Source of the DNA: Clostridium bornimense
GTDB taxonomy: Bacteria > Bacillota > Clostridia > Clostridiales > Clostridiaceae
Assembly: GCF_018917145.1 (NCBI RefSeq)
Contig: NZ_JAHLOD010000038.1
Coordinates: forward strand, 1-32,241
Length of the DNA: 32,241 bases
Direction: 5' to 3'
Both the position numbers and the translations under genes were made by a program. A model generated the notes under the pieces. It searched no databases, had not been told where the DNA came from, and saw only the letters and a program-made list of their open reading frames with translations. Of the stretch, positions 14,870 through 22,311 are shown in pieces; position 1 is the first letter of the stretch; the number at the start of each line of letters is the position of its first letter.

Positions 14870-15708
14870 AAAATCACCTCGCTATGTCTAGTTACATGAC
14901 AATTGATATTTACTGCAACAGGTAATCCTGCAATATGAGTTGGATAAGTCTTTACTCTTACCTTTAATGCTGTAGTATCTCCGCCTAAACCTTGAGGTCC
15001 TATGCCAAGTTCATTTATTTTCTTTAACAAAACTAATTCTAGATTTTCTTCATATTCACCCTGACTTTTATCATCTAGGTTCATTGATAACGCTTCTTTT
15101 GCCATCATTGCAGCCTTCTCCATAGTTCCACCTATTCCTATACCAACAACTATTGGTGGACATGGATTCGATCCTGCATTCTTTACTGTTTGCAATACAA
15201 AATCTATTACTCCTTGCTCTCCATCTGCTGGAACTAACATCTTAAGTGCACTCATATTTTCTGATCCAAATCCTTTTGGACATAATCTAAGTTTAAATCC
15301 GCTTCCTGGCACTATCTTATAATGAATTATAGCTGGCGTATTGTCATTTGTATTAACTCTATTTATCGGATGTGCAACTACAGATTTTCTTAAATATCCT
15401 TCTTCATACCCTTGTCTTACACCTTCATTAATAGCATCTTCCAAAGAACCACCTACAACATGAACATCCTGACCTATTTCTGCAAATATAACCATCATAC
15501 CTGTATCTTGGCATATAGCTATATTTTCTTGTTTTGCATAATCAGCATTTTCTATTAATTTACTAAGTATATCTTTGCCTAACTCTGAAGTCTCTTCCTT
15601 ACACTTTTGCTCTATAACACTATAAACATCATTTTTTAATATACAATTAGATTCTATACAAGCATCTTTAACTGCTTTAGTTATATCTTGTACCAATATA
15701 TCTCTCAT
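14866..15708 (-). CDS. class I (Fe-S) fumarate hydratase, alpha subunit
   Basis: It carries the oxygen-sensitive [4Fe-4S] cluster of two-subunit class I fumarase (fumarate + water = malate). About 280 residues. Cluster-region motifs are visible: ICQDTGMMVIF (about residues 70-80), LCPKGFGSENMSALKML and NPCPPIVVGIGIGGTMEKAAMMAK. I chose the start that begins MRDILVQ because GAGGGGG lies just ahead of it. An in-frame ATG five codons upstream (15723) has a poorer context. It is first in the fumarase-malic enzyme operon. L-tartrate dehydratase is the main alternative. Confidence 0.93.
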   Translation of the reverse strand: MRDILVQDITKAVKDACIESNCILKNDVYSVIEQKCKEETSELGKDILSKLIENADYAKQENIAICQDTGMMVIFAEIGQDVHVVGGSLEDAINEGVRQGYEEGYLRKSVVAHPINRVNTNDNTPAIIHYKIVPGSGFKLRLCPKGFGSENMSALKMLVPADGEQGVIDFVLQTVKNAGSNPCPPIVVGIGIGGTMEKAAMMAKEALSMNLDDKSQGEYEENLELVLLKKINELGIGPQGLGGDTTALKVRVKTYPTHIAGLPVAVNINCHVTRHSEVIL

Positions 15709-15739
15709 AAGGGCCCCCCTCATTTTATTTACTAATTAA

Positions 15740-15769
15740 ATTATAACTTAAATCTTTACGAAAATACAA
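15740..15769 (-). promoter_or_regulatory. probable promoter of the fumarase-malic enzyme operon
   Basis: On the minus strand, TTGTAT (15764-15769) and TATAAT (15740-15745) have 18-base spacing, 32 bases upstream of the alpha-subunit start. Confidence 0.55.
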
Positions 15770-15860
15770 ATAACTTATATTATCTTTAACATAATATATG
15801 ACTTATACCTATACTATAATTAATTTTTTACAATTATAGTTCGTATTTCTCCCTAAACAA

Positions 15861-16382
15861 TCATATATAGATTCTTATATTTTTAAATATATAAATTGCT
15901 ATTAATACTCTTAATATAAAACTTATATATCTATCATGTTTTTCTGTTCGTAAATTTAAGATGCTATAATTTTTCTTTGTAAATGGATATAATATCGGAA
16001 CTCCCCTAACAGTTATTATATCTAAGGCTAAATGACTTATAACCCCTATTAAAAAACCCGATATGGCAATAATATATAACGATACTAATTCATGCCTCTG
16101 AACACTAGTTAGTATCTTTTTATAAATAATAAAATAAACAATTATATATGGAATTAATGAATGCATTTTTCCTCTATGCCTAAACTTAAATATACTGCCA
16201 AACATCTTATTCCAATTATTATTTTTTGCATCTACATCTGGAAATGTTCCCCCTAAACCTCCAAAAGTAGATATAACAATTAAAAAAATCACCCTTTTAA
16301 ATATTGATATGTCTGATAAAATAATATTCCCTACTGCAAATGAAGAAATAACCCCACAAAGCTTATGTGTTTCATATTTCAT
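15861..16382 (-). CDS. ydjM: YdjM-family membrane-bound metal-dependent hydrolase-like protein
   Basis: The 173-residue protein has about four membrane segments and the conserved polar pattern of the YdjM/DUF457 family. His6 is in the N terminus (THKLCG). Asp49 and Asp51 are in GGTFPDVDA. HRG..H is at 69-74 (RHRGKMHS). His117 and Asp121 are in SHLALDIITVRG. These residues form a putative membrane-embedded metal site; the reaction is unknown. RBS AAGGAG precedes the ATG. E. coli ydjM is a LexA-regulated SOS gene. Here a GAAC-AAAA-GTTT site lies at 16430-16441 between the -10 and the gene, suggesting similar control. Confidence 0.85.
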   Translation of the reverse strand: MKYETHKLCGVISSFAVGNIILSDISIFKRVIFLIVISTFGGLGGTFPDVDAKNNNWNKMFGSIFKFRHRGKMHSLIPYIIVYFIIYKKILTSVQRHELVSLYIIAISGFLIGVISHLALDIITVRGVPILYPFTKKNYSILNLRTEKHDRYISFILRVLIAIYIFKNIRIYI

Positions 16383-16429
16383 ACCTACTCCTTATATATT
16401 ACAAAATTTAAAACTACTATTAATTCACC

Positions 16430-16441
16430 AAACTTTTGTTC
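16430..16441. promoter_or_regulatory. possible LexA-type box upstream of ydjM-like gene
   Basis: On the minus strand it reads GAACAAAAGTTT (GAAC-N4-GTTT), the form reported for some clostridial LexA sites. On the plus strand it differs from box 1 at 12506-12517 by one base. A minus-strand TATAAT lies at 16459-16464, placing the site just downstream of the expected transcription start. It is only imperfectly symmetric. Confidence 0.4.
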
Positions 16442-16522
16442 TCCTTTTTATCTAATATATTATAGTATCATCTCAATTACAAGGCGAACACTTCTAAAAA
16501 AATATAAATTTTATAATAAAAA

Positions 16523-16549
16523 AAGATGCTTCATTATTCTCTGCATCTT
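16523..16549 (-). terminator. terminator overlapping the end of the 77-residue gene
   Basis: On the minus strand AAGATGC (16543-16549) pairs with GCATCTT (16523-16529) and is followed by a run of T. The upstream arm lies inside the last codons of the gene (stop at 16534-16536), so the CDS and terminator overlap. Confidence 0.75.
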
Positions 16550-16767
16550 AGATCAAAATACTTATTCTTTTCACTAAAGGGTATATTAGTTCCAACTATA
16601 AAAAAATCACTTGAATCTATCCACTCTGGTACCACAACACCATCAACTGCATTACAAACTTTCACCTTACCAGAACATAATATTTCTTTTATTTTATAAT
16701 GCCACCCCTTATGTAGTCCTATAGCTTTATAATCATCTCTATCAATAACACACATAACCCTTATCAT
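16534..16767 (-). CDS. small protein of unknown function
   Basis: This is a 77-residue cytoplasmic protein with no membrane segment. It contains HKGWHYKIKEILCSGKVKVCNAVDGVVVPEWIDSSDF, which suggests a small beta-rich (SH3-like) fold, and three cysteines spread along the chain. I do not recognise a named family. It is probably real: a strong RBS (GAGGAGG) precedes the ATG and an intrinsic terminator starts inside its last codons. It is a single-gene unit; the 77-residue gene and the ydjM-like gene are separated by this terminator. Confidence 0.7.
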   Translation of the reverse strand: MIRVMCVIDRDDYKAIGLHKGWHYKIKEILCSGKVKVCNAVDGVVVPEWIDSSDFFIVGTNIPFSEKNKYFDLRCRE

Positions 16768-17055
16768 AATATCCTCCTCTAGTATATTTAACTTATTAGT
16801 AATATATCTTGTCCATTTTAAAAATTTTTAATCATTAAAAATATAAAAACTAGATTTCGGAAATATATATGTACTTATATTGTATGTATATATTATGTAT
16901 ATCATTTAAAATATAAAATATAAATTTATTTTTATTTTACATTTTATAAAATCCTCCCTACACAATCAGTACAACTTACTTACAACAATATACTAAATCT
17001 TTTTGCCTATATCATAATAATAAGTTATTTTCGGAAAAATTTTTTATAAAACAAA
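16768..17055. other. gene-free AT-rich spacer
   Basis: No gene is visible here. A minus-strand TGGACA (16810-16815) might be the -35 for the 77-residue gene. The rest is AT-rich with no strong hairpin until the tRNA-Arg terminator at 17056. Confidence 0.5.
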
Positions 17056-17100
17056 AACTGGCTAAAATCTAAACCTTTAAGGTTTAGATTTTAGCCAGTT
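17056..17100 (-). terminator. strong terminator of tRNA-Arg(ACG)
   Basis: A perfect 20-bp stem (17056-17075 with 17081-17100) with a five-base loop begins eight bases after the tRNA 3' end. On the minus strand TTTTTGTTTTATAAAAAA follows. Confidence 0.9.
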
Positions 17101-17108
17101 ATATCTTC

Positions 17109-17185
17109 TGGTGCGGCGGAGAGGATTCGAACCCCCGACCAAGTGGTTCGTAGCCACCTACTCTATCCAGCTGAGCTACCGCCGC
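17109..17185 (-). tRNA. tRNA-Arg(ACG)
   Basis: The cloverleaf has acceptor GCGGCGG/CCGCCGC, anticodon loop CTACGAA with anticodon ACG, T arm GGGGGTTCGAATCCTCT, discriminator A and encoded CCA. The wobble A is the normal target of TadA, encoded at 7361-7825. Confidence 0.96.
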
Positions 17186-17195
17186 AAGCATAAAT

Positions 17196-17224
17196 ATTTT
17201 AACATATTTATATTAAAAAATCAA
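17196..17224 (-). promoter_or_regulatory. promoter of tRNA-Arg(ACG)
   Basis: On the minus strand, TTGATT (17219-17224) and TAAAAT (17196-17201) have 17-base spacing, directly upstream of the tRNA. Confidence 0.6.
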
Positions 17225-17250
17225 ATCTATAATATATTATATTCATGTTT

Positions 17251-17784
17251 TCAAATTTTATCCACTGTTTTTGAAAATTCATCTCTATTTATTTTCATTA
17301 CTAGTACATCTTTATACTTTCCATCTATCATTACTTTTTCATCTTTTACTTTTTCTGCACTAAAGCCACAATTTCTATAACACATACCAGCTCTCTCGTT
17401 TTCCAATAATACTTCTAATGATATATTTTCTGCATCTAACTCATTAAACAAATATTCCATTACAACCATCATCGCTTCTGTGCCATATCCTCTTCCCCAA
17501 AACTTTTTATCTATAGTTATACCTAATACATATTCTTTATCATTATATTCTTTTGATATATATGTTACATAACCAACTATTACACCTTTTTCATTATCTA
17601 TACTTAGGTATTTTTTCTTTCCTCTAAAAATTGCATCAAAAAAATTATATAAATCATTTATTTTAGGTATTTCCTTAAGTCCTCCATCAAACTTACATAT
17701 ATCTTCATCACTCCAGTATCTTAAATATGTATGTAAGTCTTTCTTTTCTACTTCCCTTAATATAAGTCTATCCCCTTTTAGCAT
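17251..17784 (-). CDS. GNAT-family N-acetyltransferase (RimJ/RimL-like)
   Basis: The 177-residue acetyltransferase transfers an acetyl group from acetyl-CoA to an amine; the substrate is unknown. It begins LKGDRLILREVEKKDLHTYLRYWSDEDICKFDGG, typical of the Acetyltransf_3 (RimJ/RimL) subgroup. The acetyl-CoA binding loop is KFWGRGYGTEAMMVVMEYLF (pattern R/Q-x-x-G-x-G/A). The ENERAGMCYRNCGF segment near the C terminus is also typical. Relatives acetylate ribosomal protein N termini, polyamines or aminoglycosides. It stands alone; its stop lies 27 bases upstream of the -35 of the tRNA-Arg promoter, with no terminator between. Confidence 0.9.
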   Translation of the reverse strand: MLKGDRLILREVEKKDLHTYLRYWSDEDICKFDGGLKEIPKINDLYNFFDAIFRGKKKYLSIDNEKGVIVGYVTYISKEYNDKEYVLGITIDKKFWGRGYGTEAMMVVMEYLFNELDAENISLEVLLENERAGMCYRNCGFSAEKVKDEKVMIDGKYKDVLVMKINRDEFSKTVDKI

Positions 17785-17884
17785 ACAATCACCACACAGT
17801 TAATATATAAGTTATTTATGTCCATATAATAAATATTACCATACTATGTATTATCTGTGTATATAGTTTACAAAAAAATAAAAA

Positions 17885-17905
17885 ATCCATCAAAATTTGA
17901 TGGAT
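17885..17905 (-). terminator. terminator of the tRNA-Ser(TGA)-tRNA-Ser(GCT) pair
   Basis: ATCCATCAAA and TTTGATGGAT form a near-continuous palindrome, followed on the minus strand by TTTTTTATTTTTTT. It lies five bases after the tRNA-Ser(GCT) 3' end. Confidence 0.8.
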
Positions 17906-17909
17906 CTTA

Positions 17910-18001
17910 TGGCGGAGATGGAGGGATTCGAACCCTCGCGCCGCTTTCACGACCTACACCCTTAGCAGGGGCGCCTCTTCGGCCAACTTGAGTACATCTC
18001 C
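17910..18001 (-). tRNA. tRNA-Ser(GCT)
   Basis: This class II tRNA has acceptor GGAGATG/CATCTCC, anticodon stem CGCCC/GGGTG with loop CTGCTAA (anticodon GCT, reads AGC/AGU), a long variable arm, discriminator G and encoded CCA. It lies 26 bases after tRNA-Ser(TGA) copy 1 and is probably co-transcribed with it. Confidence 0.95.
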
Positions 18002-18027
18002 GAATTATAATAATATTAAATTATTAA

Positions 18028-18118
18028 TGGCGGAGAGATAGGGATTCGAACCCTAGGTACGCTCACACGTACGCCGGTTTTCAAGACCGGTGCCTTAAAC
18101 CAACTCGACCATCTCTCC
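18028..18118 (-). tRNA. tRNA-Ser(TGA), copy 1
   Basis: This class II tRNA has acceptor GGAGAGA/TCTCTCC, anticodon TGA (reads UCA and others in the UCN box), discriminator G and encoded CCA. It is identical to copy 2 at 18315-18405 over the whole gene. Confidence 0.95.
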
Positions 18119-18136
18119 ATGTATGGCACGTTTTTT

Positions 18137-18165
18137 ATTTTAACAATTTAATTCTATAATGTCAA
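18137..18165 (-). promoter_or_regulatory. promoter of tRNA-Ser(TGA) copy 1 unit
   Basis: On the minus strand, TTGACA (18160-18165) and TAAAAT (18137-18142) have 17-base spacing. Confidence 0.75.
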
Positions 18166-18285
18166 CAGTTATTTCAAAAATTTTTTACATCAATTTCATA
18201 TAAATTTTACTCTGGATAAAACTGTAACTAAAATAAATTTTAGTAGTATTGATATTAACTTATAATTTATCAATATAAACGAAAA

Positions 18286-18309
18286 AGTCCACCAATTAAT
18301 TGGTGGACT
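18286..18309 (-). terminator. terminator of tRNA-Ser(TGA) copy 2
   Basis: Bases 18286-18309 form a perfect 12+12 palindrome (AGTCCACCAATT and its complement). On the minus strand TTTTCGTTT follows, five bases after the tRNA end. Confidence 0.8.
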
Positions 18310-18314
18310 CCATA

Positions 18315-18405
18315 TGGCGGAGAGATAGGGATTCGAACCCTAGGTACGCTCACACGTACGCCGGTTTTCAAGACCGGTGCCTTAAACCAACTCGACCATC
18401 TCTCC
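18315..18405 (-). tRNA. tRNA-Ser(TGA), copy 2
   Basis: It is identical to copy 1 (18028-18118) in the 91-base tRNA, but has its own promoter and terminator with unrelated flanks. Confidence 0.95.
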
Positions 18406-18423
18406 AAGTTGACTACGCAGTTT

Positions 18424-18452
18424 ATTATATATAATATTTACGACACTGTCAA
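18424..18452 (-). promoter_or_regulatory. promoter of tRNA-Ser(TGA) copy 2
   Basis: On the minus strand, TTGACA (18447-18452) and TATAAT (18424-18429) are both perfect consensus with 17-base spacing. Confidence 0.85.
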
Positions 18453-18483
18453 CATATTTTTTATCTTTTTTTATTTTTTATTT

Positions 18484-19224
18484 TTAATCCCAGTGATATC
18501 CCATATTTTTAATAGCATCATCAGTAATTAAAAAGTATTTTCCTTTAAATAACTTATCCCCTGTTATATCTAAATGTAACCAATTTCCATCTAAATTTAC
18601 TAAGTTCCAACTATGATTATTTCCATATACCTTACCATTTATCATCTTACTCTCAATATTAATTTCTTTAAGTATTCTATATGTTAATCTTGAAAATCCT
18701 ACACTATTAGTCTTTCCGTCAACTAACGCACTATATACACTACAATTTTTTAAATCATCATCTATACTTATATTGTTTCTAATATAACTATCAATAGCTC
18801 TTACCTTATCTATTGTTGACATAGAATCTGAAATATTGTTTTTTAATATATCTTTTATCTTATTTTCTATCTCTTTTTCTTCATCTTTATTTTCTATATA
18901 TTCAATATTAAAATTAGCTACCTTACTATTTTTTTCTTCTTCTACTTGCCACTTAAAATTTGATATTGAAGATTTTAAATATGGATCTTCACTTTCTAAG
19001 TTTTTTGTATATTCGCTTATAGCATCCTTTAATGATTGCGATGATTGAGTATATTTAACAGAAAACTCACTATTTCTTTCTATTAAATTATCATTTACCT
19101 CTTCTATTACCTTATCCTCAGATATATTCTCTACAACATCATTGCTCTTACTACACCCACTTATACTGATAACTACTAAAGTACTAATACATATTAGTTT
19201 AAAATACTTTTTCAATATTTCCAT
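18484..19224 (-). CDS. transglutaminase-like lipoprotein lacking the catalytic cysteine
   Basis: The 246-residue lipoprotein has lipobox ISGC (Cys24), an acidic helical N-terminal half, and a C-terminal transglutaminase-core fold (about residues 135-230). The fold is recognised from SALVDGKTNSVGFSRLTYRILKEINIESKMINGK, then NHSWNLVNLDGNWLHLDIT. The His (204) and Asp (219) of the triad are present, but the position of the nucleophilic Cys (normally in GVCxGY) is Ser174 (TNSVGF). It is therefore probably not a normal cysteine transferase or peptidase; a structural or binding role, or a serine nucleophile, is possible. It follows the TPR/coiled-coil membrane protein gene by 23 bases and is probably in the same operon. 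No terminator hairpin was found after it. Confidence 0.82.
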   Translation of the reverse strand: MEILKKYFKLICISTLVVISISGCSKSNDVVENISEDKVIEEVNDNLIERNSEFSVKYTQSSQSLKDAISEYTKNLESEDPYLKSSISNFKWQVEEEKNSKVANFNIEYIENKDEEKEIENKIKDILKNNISDSMSTIDKVRAIDSYIRNNISIDDDLKNCSVYSALVDGKTNSVGFSRLTYRILKEINIESKMINGKVYGNNHSWNLVNLDGNWLHLDITGDKLFKGKYFLITDDAIKNMGYHWD

Positions 19225-19247
19225 AATAACATCCTATCCCCTTATGC

Positions 19248-19739
19248 TTATTTACCAAATATAGATTTAAAAAACTTTTCAACCCCCTTAGCTATACCGC
19301 CCTTTTCTTCATCATCCTTATCTTTATTATTTGATTCTGATTTTTTATTTTCTTCAACTTTTTTCTTTTCTTGTTGTTCCTTTTCTAATTGTTTTTCATA
19401 AGCAAGTCTTTCCTCTTCTCTTTGCTTTATCTGTTGTTCCCTAGCCTCTTTTGCCTTTTTTTCCTCTTCTTCTGCTTGTTCCTTCATTATACTCGCTAAC
19501 TTTATTGAATTATCTATTAATGTATCTTCCTTGGAAAATTCCTTAGCCTTCTTATATAAATTAATTGCTTCATCATATCTATTTCTACTTAATGCAGAAT
19601 CTGCCCTCTTAATATATGAATGATACTTATTTTGCTTATTTAGGCTCATCATAATTGTTGTTGATACTATACAAGTAGTAGCAATTATAACAGTAGCTAT
19701 CAATATATATTTTTTATTAAACTTTTTTTCTTGCATCAT
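19248..19739 (-). CDS. membrane-anchored TPR/coiled-coil protein
   Basis: The 163-residue protein has a single N-terminal membrane segment (about residues 11-33). A short TPR-like helical hairpin follows (about 39-75, YIKRADSALSRNRYDEAINLYKKAKEFSKEDT). Then comes a long, highly charged Glu/Lys/Gln coiled coil (about 85-145) and a short C-terminal amphipathic end (GGIAKGVEKFFKSIFGK). No enzyme motif is present. It is probably a scaffold outside the membrane. Its gene lies 23 bases ahead of the transglutaminase-like lipoprotein, suggesting a joint envelope function, but no specific role can be assigned. Confidence 0.8.
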   Translation of the reverse strand: MMQEKKFNKKYILIATVIIATTCIVSTTIMMSLNKQNKYHSYIKRADSALSRNRYDEAINLYKKAKEFSKEDTLIDNSIKLASIMKEQAEEEEKKAKEAREQQIKQREEERLAYEKQLEKEQQEKKKVEENKKSESNNKDKDDEEKGGIAKGVEKFFKSIFGK

Positions 19740-19926
19740 TTTCTCCTAAATATTCTTTTTTTTATTCTATCATAATTATTAATAATTTTTTATTTTTTAA
19801 TAAAATTTTAAATAATTATACTATACTGTCAAAGTAGAAATTTATAATAAATATCTATCCTTGTAATAATATAAGTATCCTATCATAAATCTATTGTCAT
19901 AAACTTGGGTTATTTTCTATAAAAAA

Positions 19927-19955
19927 AGCTGCCACACTCCTTTAGTGCAACAGCT
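19927..19955 (-). terminator. terminator of the P-type ATPase gene
   Basis: On the minus strand AGCTGTTGCACT pairs with AGTGTGGCAGCT and TTTTTTT follows. It has almost the same stem as the terminator at 12404-12425. Confidence 0.85.
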
Positions 19956-19969
19956 TCTCTTAACTAAAA

Positions 19970-22144
19970 CTATTCTTTTATTTTTAATGCTCTCATAGAA
20001 TTTAATATTGCTATTATTGATACTCCTACATCGCTAAATACAGCTTCCCACATAGTCGCTATTCCCATAGCACCAAGTAATAAGAAAATTCCTTTAACTA
20101 CTAATGCAAAAACTATATTAGTTATTACTATTTGTTTAGTTTTTCTTGATATCTTAATAGCACTAGCAATCTTAGTAAGCTCATCTGTCATTATAACTAC
20201 ATCAGCAGCTTCTATAGCTGCATCTGATCCTAAACCACCCATAGCTATACCTATATCTGCTCTTGCAAGAACTGGAGCATCATTAACACCATCTCCAACA
20301 AATATAACTTTTCCATCTTTATTTTTTTCTAAAATTTCTTCCATCTTTTCTACTTTTCCAGAAGGTAATAACTCACTATATACCTTGTCTATTCCTACTT
20401 CTTTAGCTACATTTTCAGCTATAAATTTATTATCTCCAGTTAACATTATTGTATCTTTTATATTTAACTCTTTTAATAACTTAATTCCTTCTTTACTACT
20501 TTCTTTTATTTCATCAGCAATTAAGATATATCCTGAATAAACACCATCTATAGCTACATGAATAATAGTACCAACGTCAGTTACATTAGGCACTTGAAGT
20601 CCTAATTTCTTCATTAACTTCTCATTTCCAACAGCAACTTTCTTTCCAAACACTGTTGCCTTAATACCATTTCCGCTTACTTCTTCATAATCTTTAATAT
20701 TTTCTTTTTCAACTTTATCTCCAAATGCTTTTTGTATAGAAAGTGCTATAGGATGGTTTGAATAACTTTCACAATATGCTGCATATTTTAATAACTCTCT
20801 ATCATCCATCTCAATGCTTTCAATCTTAGTTACATTGAAGTTTCCTTTTGTAATAGTTCCTGTCTTATCAAAAACAACTACATTGGCATCTTTTAATATA
20901 TCTAGATAATTACCACCTTTTATTAATATACCTTTTTTAGATGCTCCACCAATACCACCAAAGAAACCAAGTGGAATAGAAATTACTAATGCACATGGAC
21001 AAGATATTACTAAGAATATTAATGCTCTATAAAGCCACTCAGAAAACTCTTTTCCAAAGAATAATGGTGGTATTATTGCAAGTAATACAGCACCTATTAC
21101 TACTGCTGGAGTATAATATCTTGAAAACTTAGTTATAAAGTTTTCTGCTTTTGCCTTTTTAGAATTAGCATTTTCAACTAAATCTAAAATCTTTGCTACT
21201 GTAGATTCACCAAATTCTTTTGAAACTTCTATCTTTAATAAACCATTTTTATTTATAAATCCACCAAGTACATTGTCACCTTTGCCAACACTTCTAGGCA
21301 CTGATTCTCCTGTTAAAGCAGATGTATCAACCATAGATTTTCCTTCTACTATTGTTCCATCTAATGGTACCTTTTCACCTGGCTTTACAACAATTATATC
21401 TCCAATTGTAACTTTCTCTGGAGAAACCTTTTCTTCCTTATTGCCTACAAGTAAGTTTGCATAATCAGGTCTGATATTCATAAGTTCTGATATATTTTTT
21501 CTAGAGTTTGAAACAGCTTTTCCTTGGAAGTACTCACCTACAGAATAGAAAAGCATAACTCCAACACCTTCTGCCATCTCACCTACAGAAAAAGCACCTA
21601 ATGTTGCTACTGCCATTAAGAAATTTTCATCAAATACTTGACCTTTTAATATATTTTTAAAGGCTGTAATTAAAACTTCACCACCAACAACAATATAACT
21701 TATTATAAATAATGCTACACTTATATATTTATTACTTTTAAATATAATTGCAATTAAAAGTAGCGCTGCTGCAATACCAATTTTTATTAGTTCCTTATTT
21801 CCTTCATCTCCATGACTATGATCATGATGATGTTCATGATCATGATGATCATGTTCGTGGTCATGTCCATGGTGATCACAACATCCATCATGACATGTTG
21901 ATTGATGGTTTTCAATTTTATATCCTTCTTCTCTAACTTTAACATCACTTTCTATTTTTACTACTATAGCTTTTGCTTCTTCTAAAACTTTTTCATCATT
22001 TACTTCTATTTTCATCTTCTTTGTTAAAAAGTCTATATTTACATTCTCAACACCATCTAACTTTGATATAGCTAGTTGAATTTTATTAGCACAATTTCCA
22101 CAATCTAATCCTTCTAGGATATAAGTCTTTTTTATACTTTTCAT
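19970..22144 (-). CDS. cadA: heavy-metal (Zn/Cd/Pb) translocating P1B-type ATPase
   Basis: It exports divalent soft metals across the membrane using ATP. The 724-residue protein has an N-terminal HMA domain with metal-binding Cys15 and Cys18 (GLDCGNC). A very His-rich linker follows (residues 80-111, with two further Cys clusters). The rest is the P-ATPase body: TGES actuator loop, SCPCAL transmembrane metal site, DKTGT phosphorylation site, HP locus (SNHPIA) and GDGVNDAP. The CPC motif and His-rich stretch point to Zn/Cd/Pb rather than Cu. I chose the ATG at 22144 because GGGAGGGG precedes it. An in-frame start 24 codons upstream would place the operator palindrome (22162-22187) inside the gene. 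It is monocistronic with its own terminator. No ArsR-type regulator gene is adjacent. Confidence 0.94.
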   Translation of the reverse strand: MKSIKKTYILEGLDCGNCANKIQLAISKLDGVENVNIDFLTKKMKIEVNDEKVLEEAKAIVVKIESDVKVREEGYKIENHQSTCHDGCCDHHGHDHEHDHHDHEHHHDHSHGDEGNKELIKIGIAAALLLIAIIFKSNKYISVALFIISYIVVGGEVLITAFKNILKGQVFDENFLMAVATLGAFSVGEMAEGVGVMLFYSVGEYFQGKAVSNSRKNISELMNIRPDYANLLVGNKEEKVSPEKVTIGDIIVVKPGEKVPLDGTIVEGKSMVDTSALTGESVPRSVGKGDNVLGGFINKNGLLKIEVSKEFGESTVAKILDLVENANSKKAKAENFITKFSRYYTPAVVIGAVLLAIIPPLFFGKEFSEWLYRALIFLVISCPCALVISIPLGFFGGIGGASKKGILIKGGNYLDILKDANVVVFDKTGTITKGNFNVTKIESIEMDDRELLKYAAYCESYSNHPIALSIQKAFGDKVEKENIKDYEEVSGNGIKATVFGKKVAVGNEKLMKKLGLQVPNVTDVGTIIHVAIDGVYSGYILIADEIKESSKEGIKLLKELNIKDTIMLTGDNKFIAENVAKEVGIDKVYSELLPSGKVEKMEEILEKNKDGKVIFVGDGVNDAPVLARADIGIAMGGLGSDAAIEAADVVIMTDELTKIASAIKISRKTKQIVITNIVFALVVKGIFLLLGAMGIATMWEAVFSDVGVSIIAILNSMRALKIKE

Positions 22145-22161
22145 ACTACCCCTCCCTTTTA

Positions 22162-22187
22162 AATATATGAACAACTGTTCATATATT
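22162..22187. promoter_or_regulatory. ArsR/SmtB-type (CzrA/CadC-like) operator
   Basis: This is a perfect 12-2-12 inverted repeat whose core is ATATGAACA-AC-TGTTCATAT. It matches the well-known SmtB/CzrA/CadC operator style (ATATGAACA with a 2-base gap). It lies 17 bases upstream of the P-ATPase start codon. Metal binding to the repressor would release it. The repressor is not encoded in this window. Confidence 0.75.
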
Positions 22188-22269
22188 ATTATATGCTTCA
22201 ATTTACCATTTTGCAATAGTTTTTTCTATATTATAAAAATTATTAACTAATTTATTCTCACATAAAAAA

Positions 22270-22291
22270 GGTACCGCAAACATGCGATACC
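22270..22291 (-). terminator. terminator of serS
   Basis: On the minus strand GGTATCGCA, loop TGTT, TGCGGTACC is followed by TTTTTTATG. Confidence 0.85.
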
Positions 22292-22311
22292 TCTTAAAAA
22301 ATTTACATCAT

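Noticed and set aside
18028-18405. Direct repeats of about 91 bases, possibly CRISPR-like or a duplication element
   Set aside because: They are two identical tRNA-Ser(TGA) genes with separate promoters and terminators.
22169-22180. GAACAACTGTTC as a third LexA box
   Set aside because: The match is confined to the core, while the much longer symmetry and the downstream metal ATPase fit an ArsR/SmtB operator better.
22145-22216. Upstream in-frame start for the P-type ATPase
   Set aside because: It would include the operator palindrome and promoter region in the coding sequence, and the ATG at 22144 has a far better RBS.
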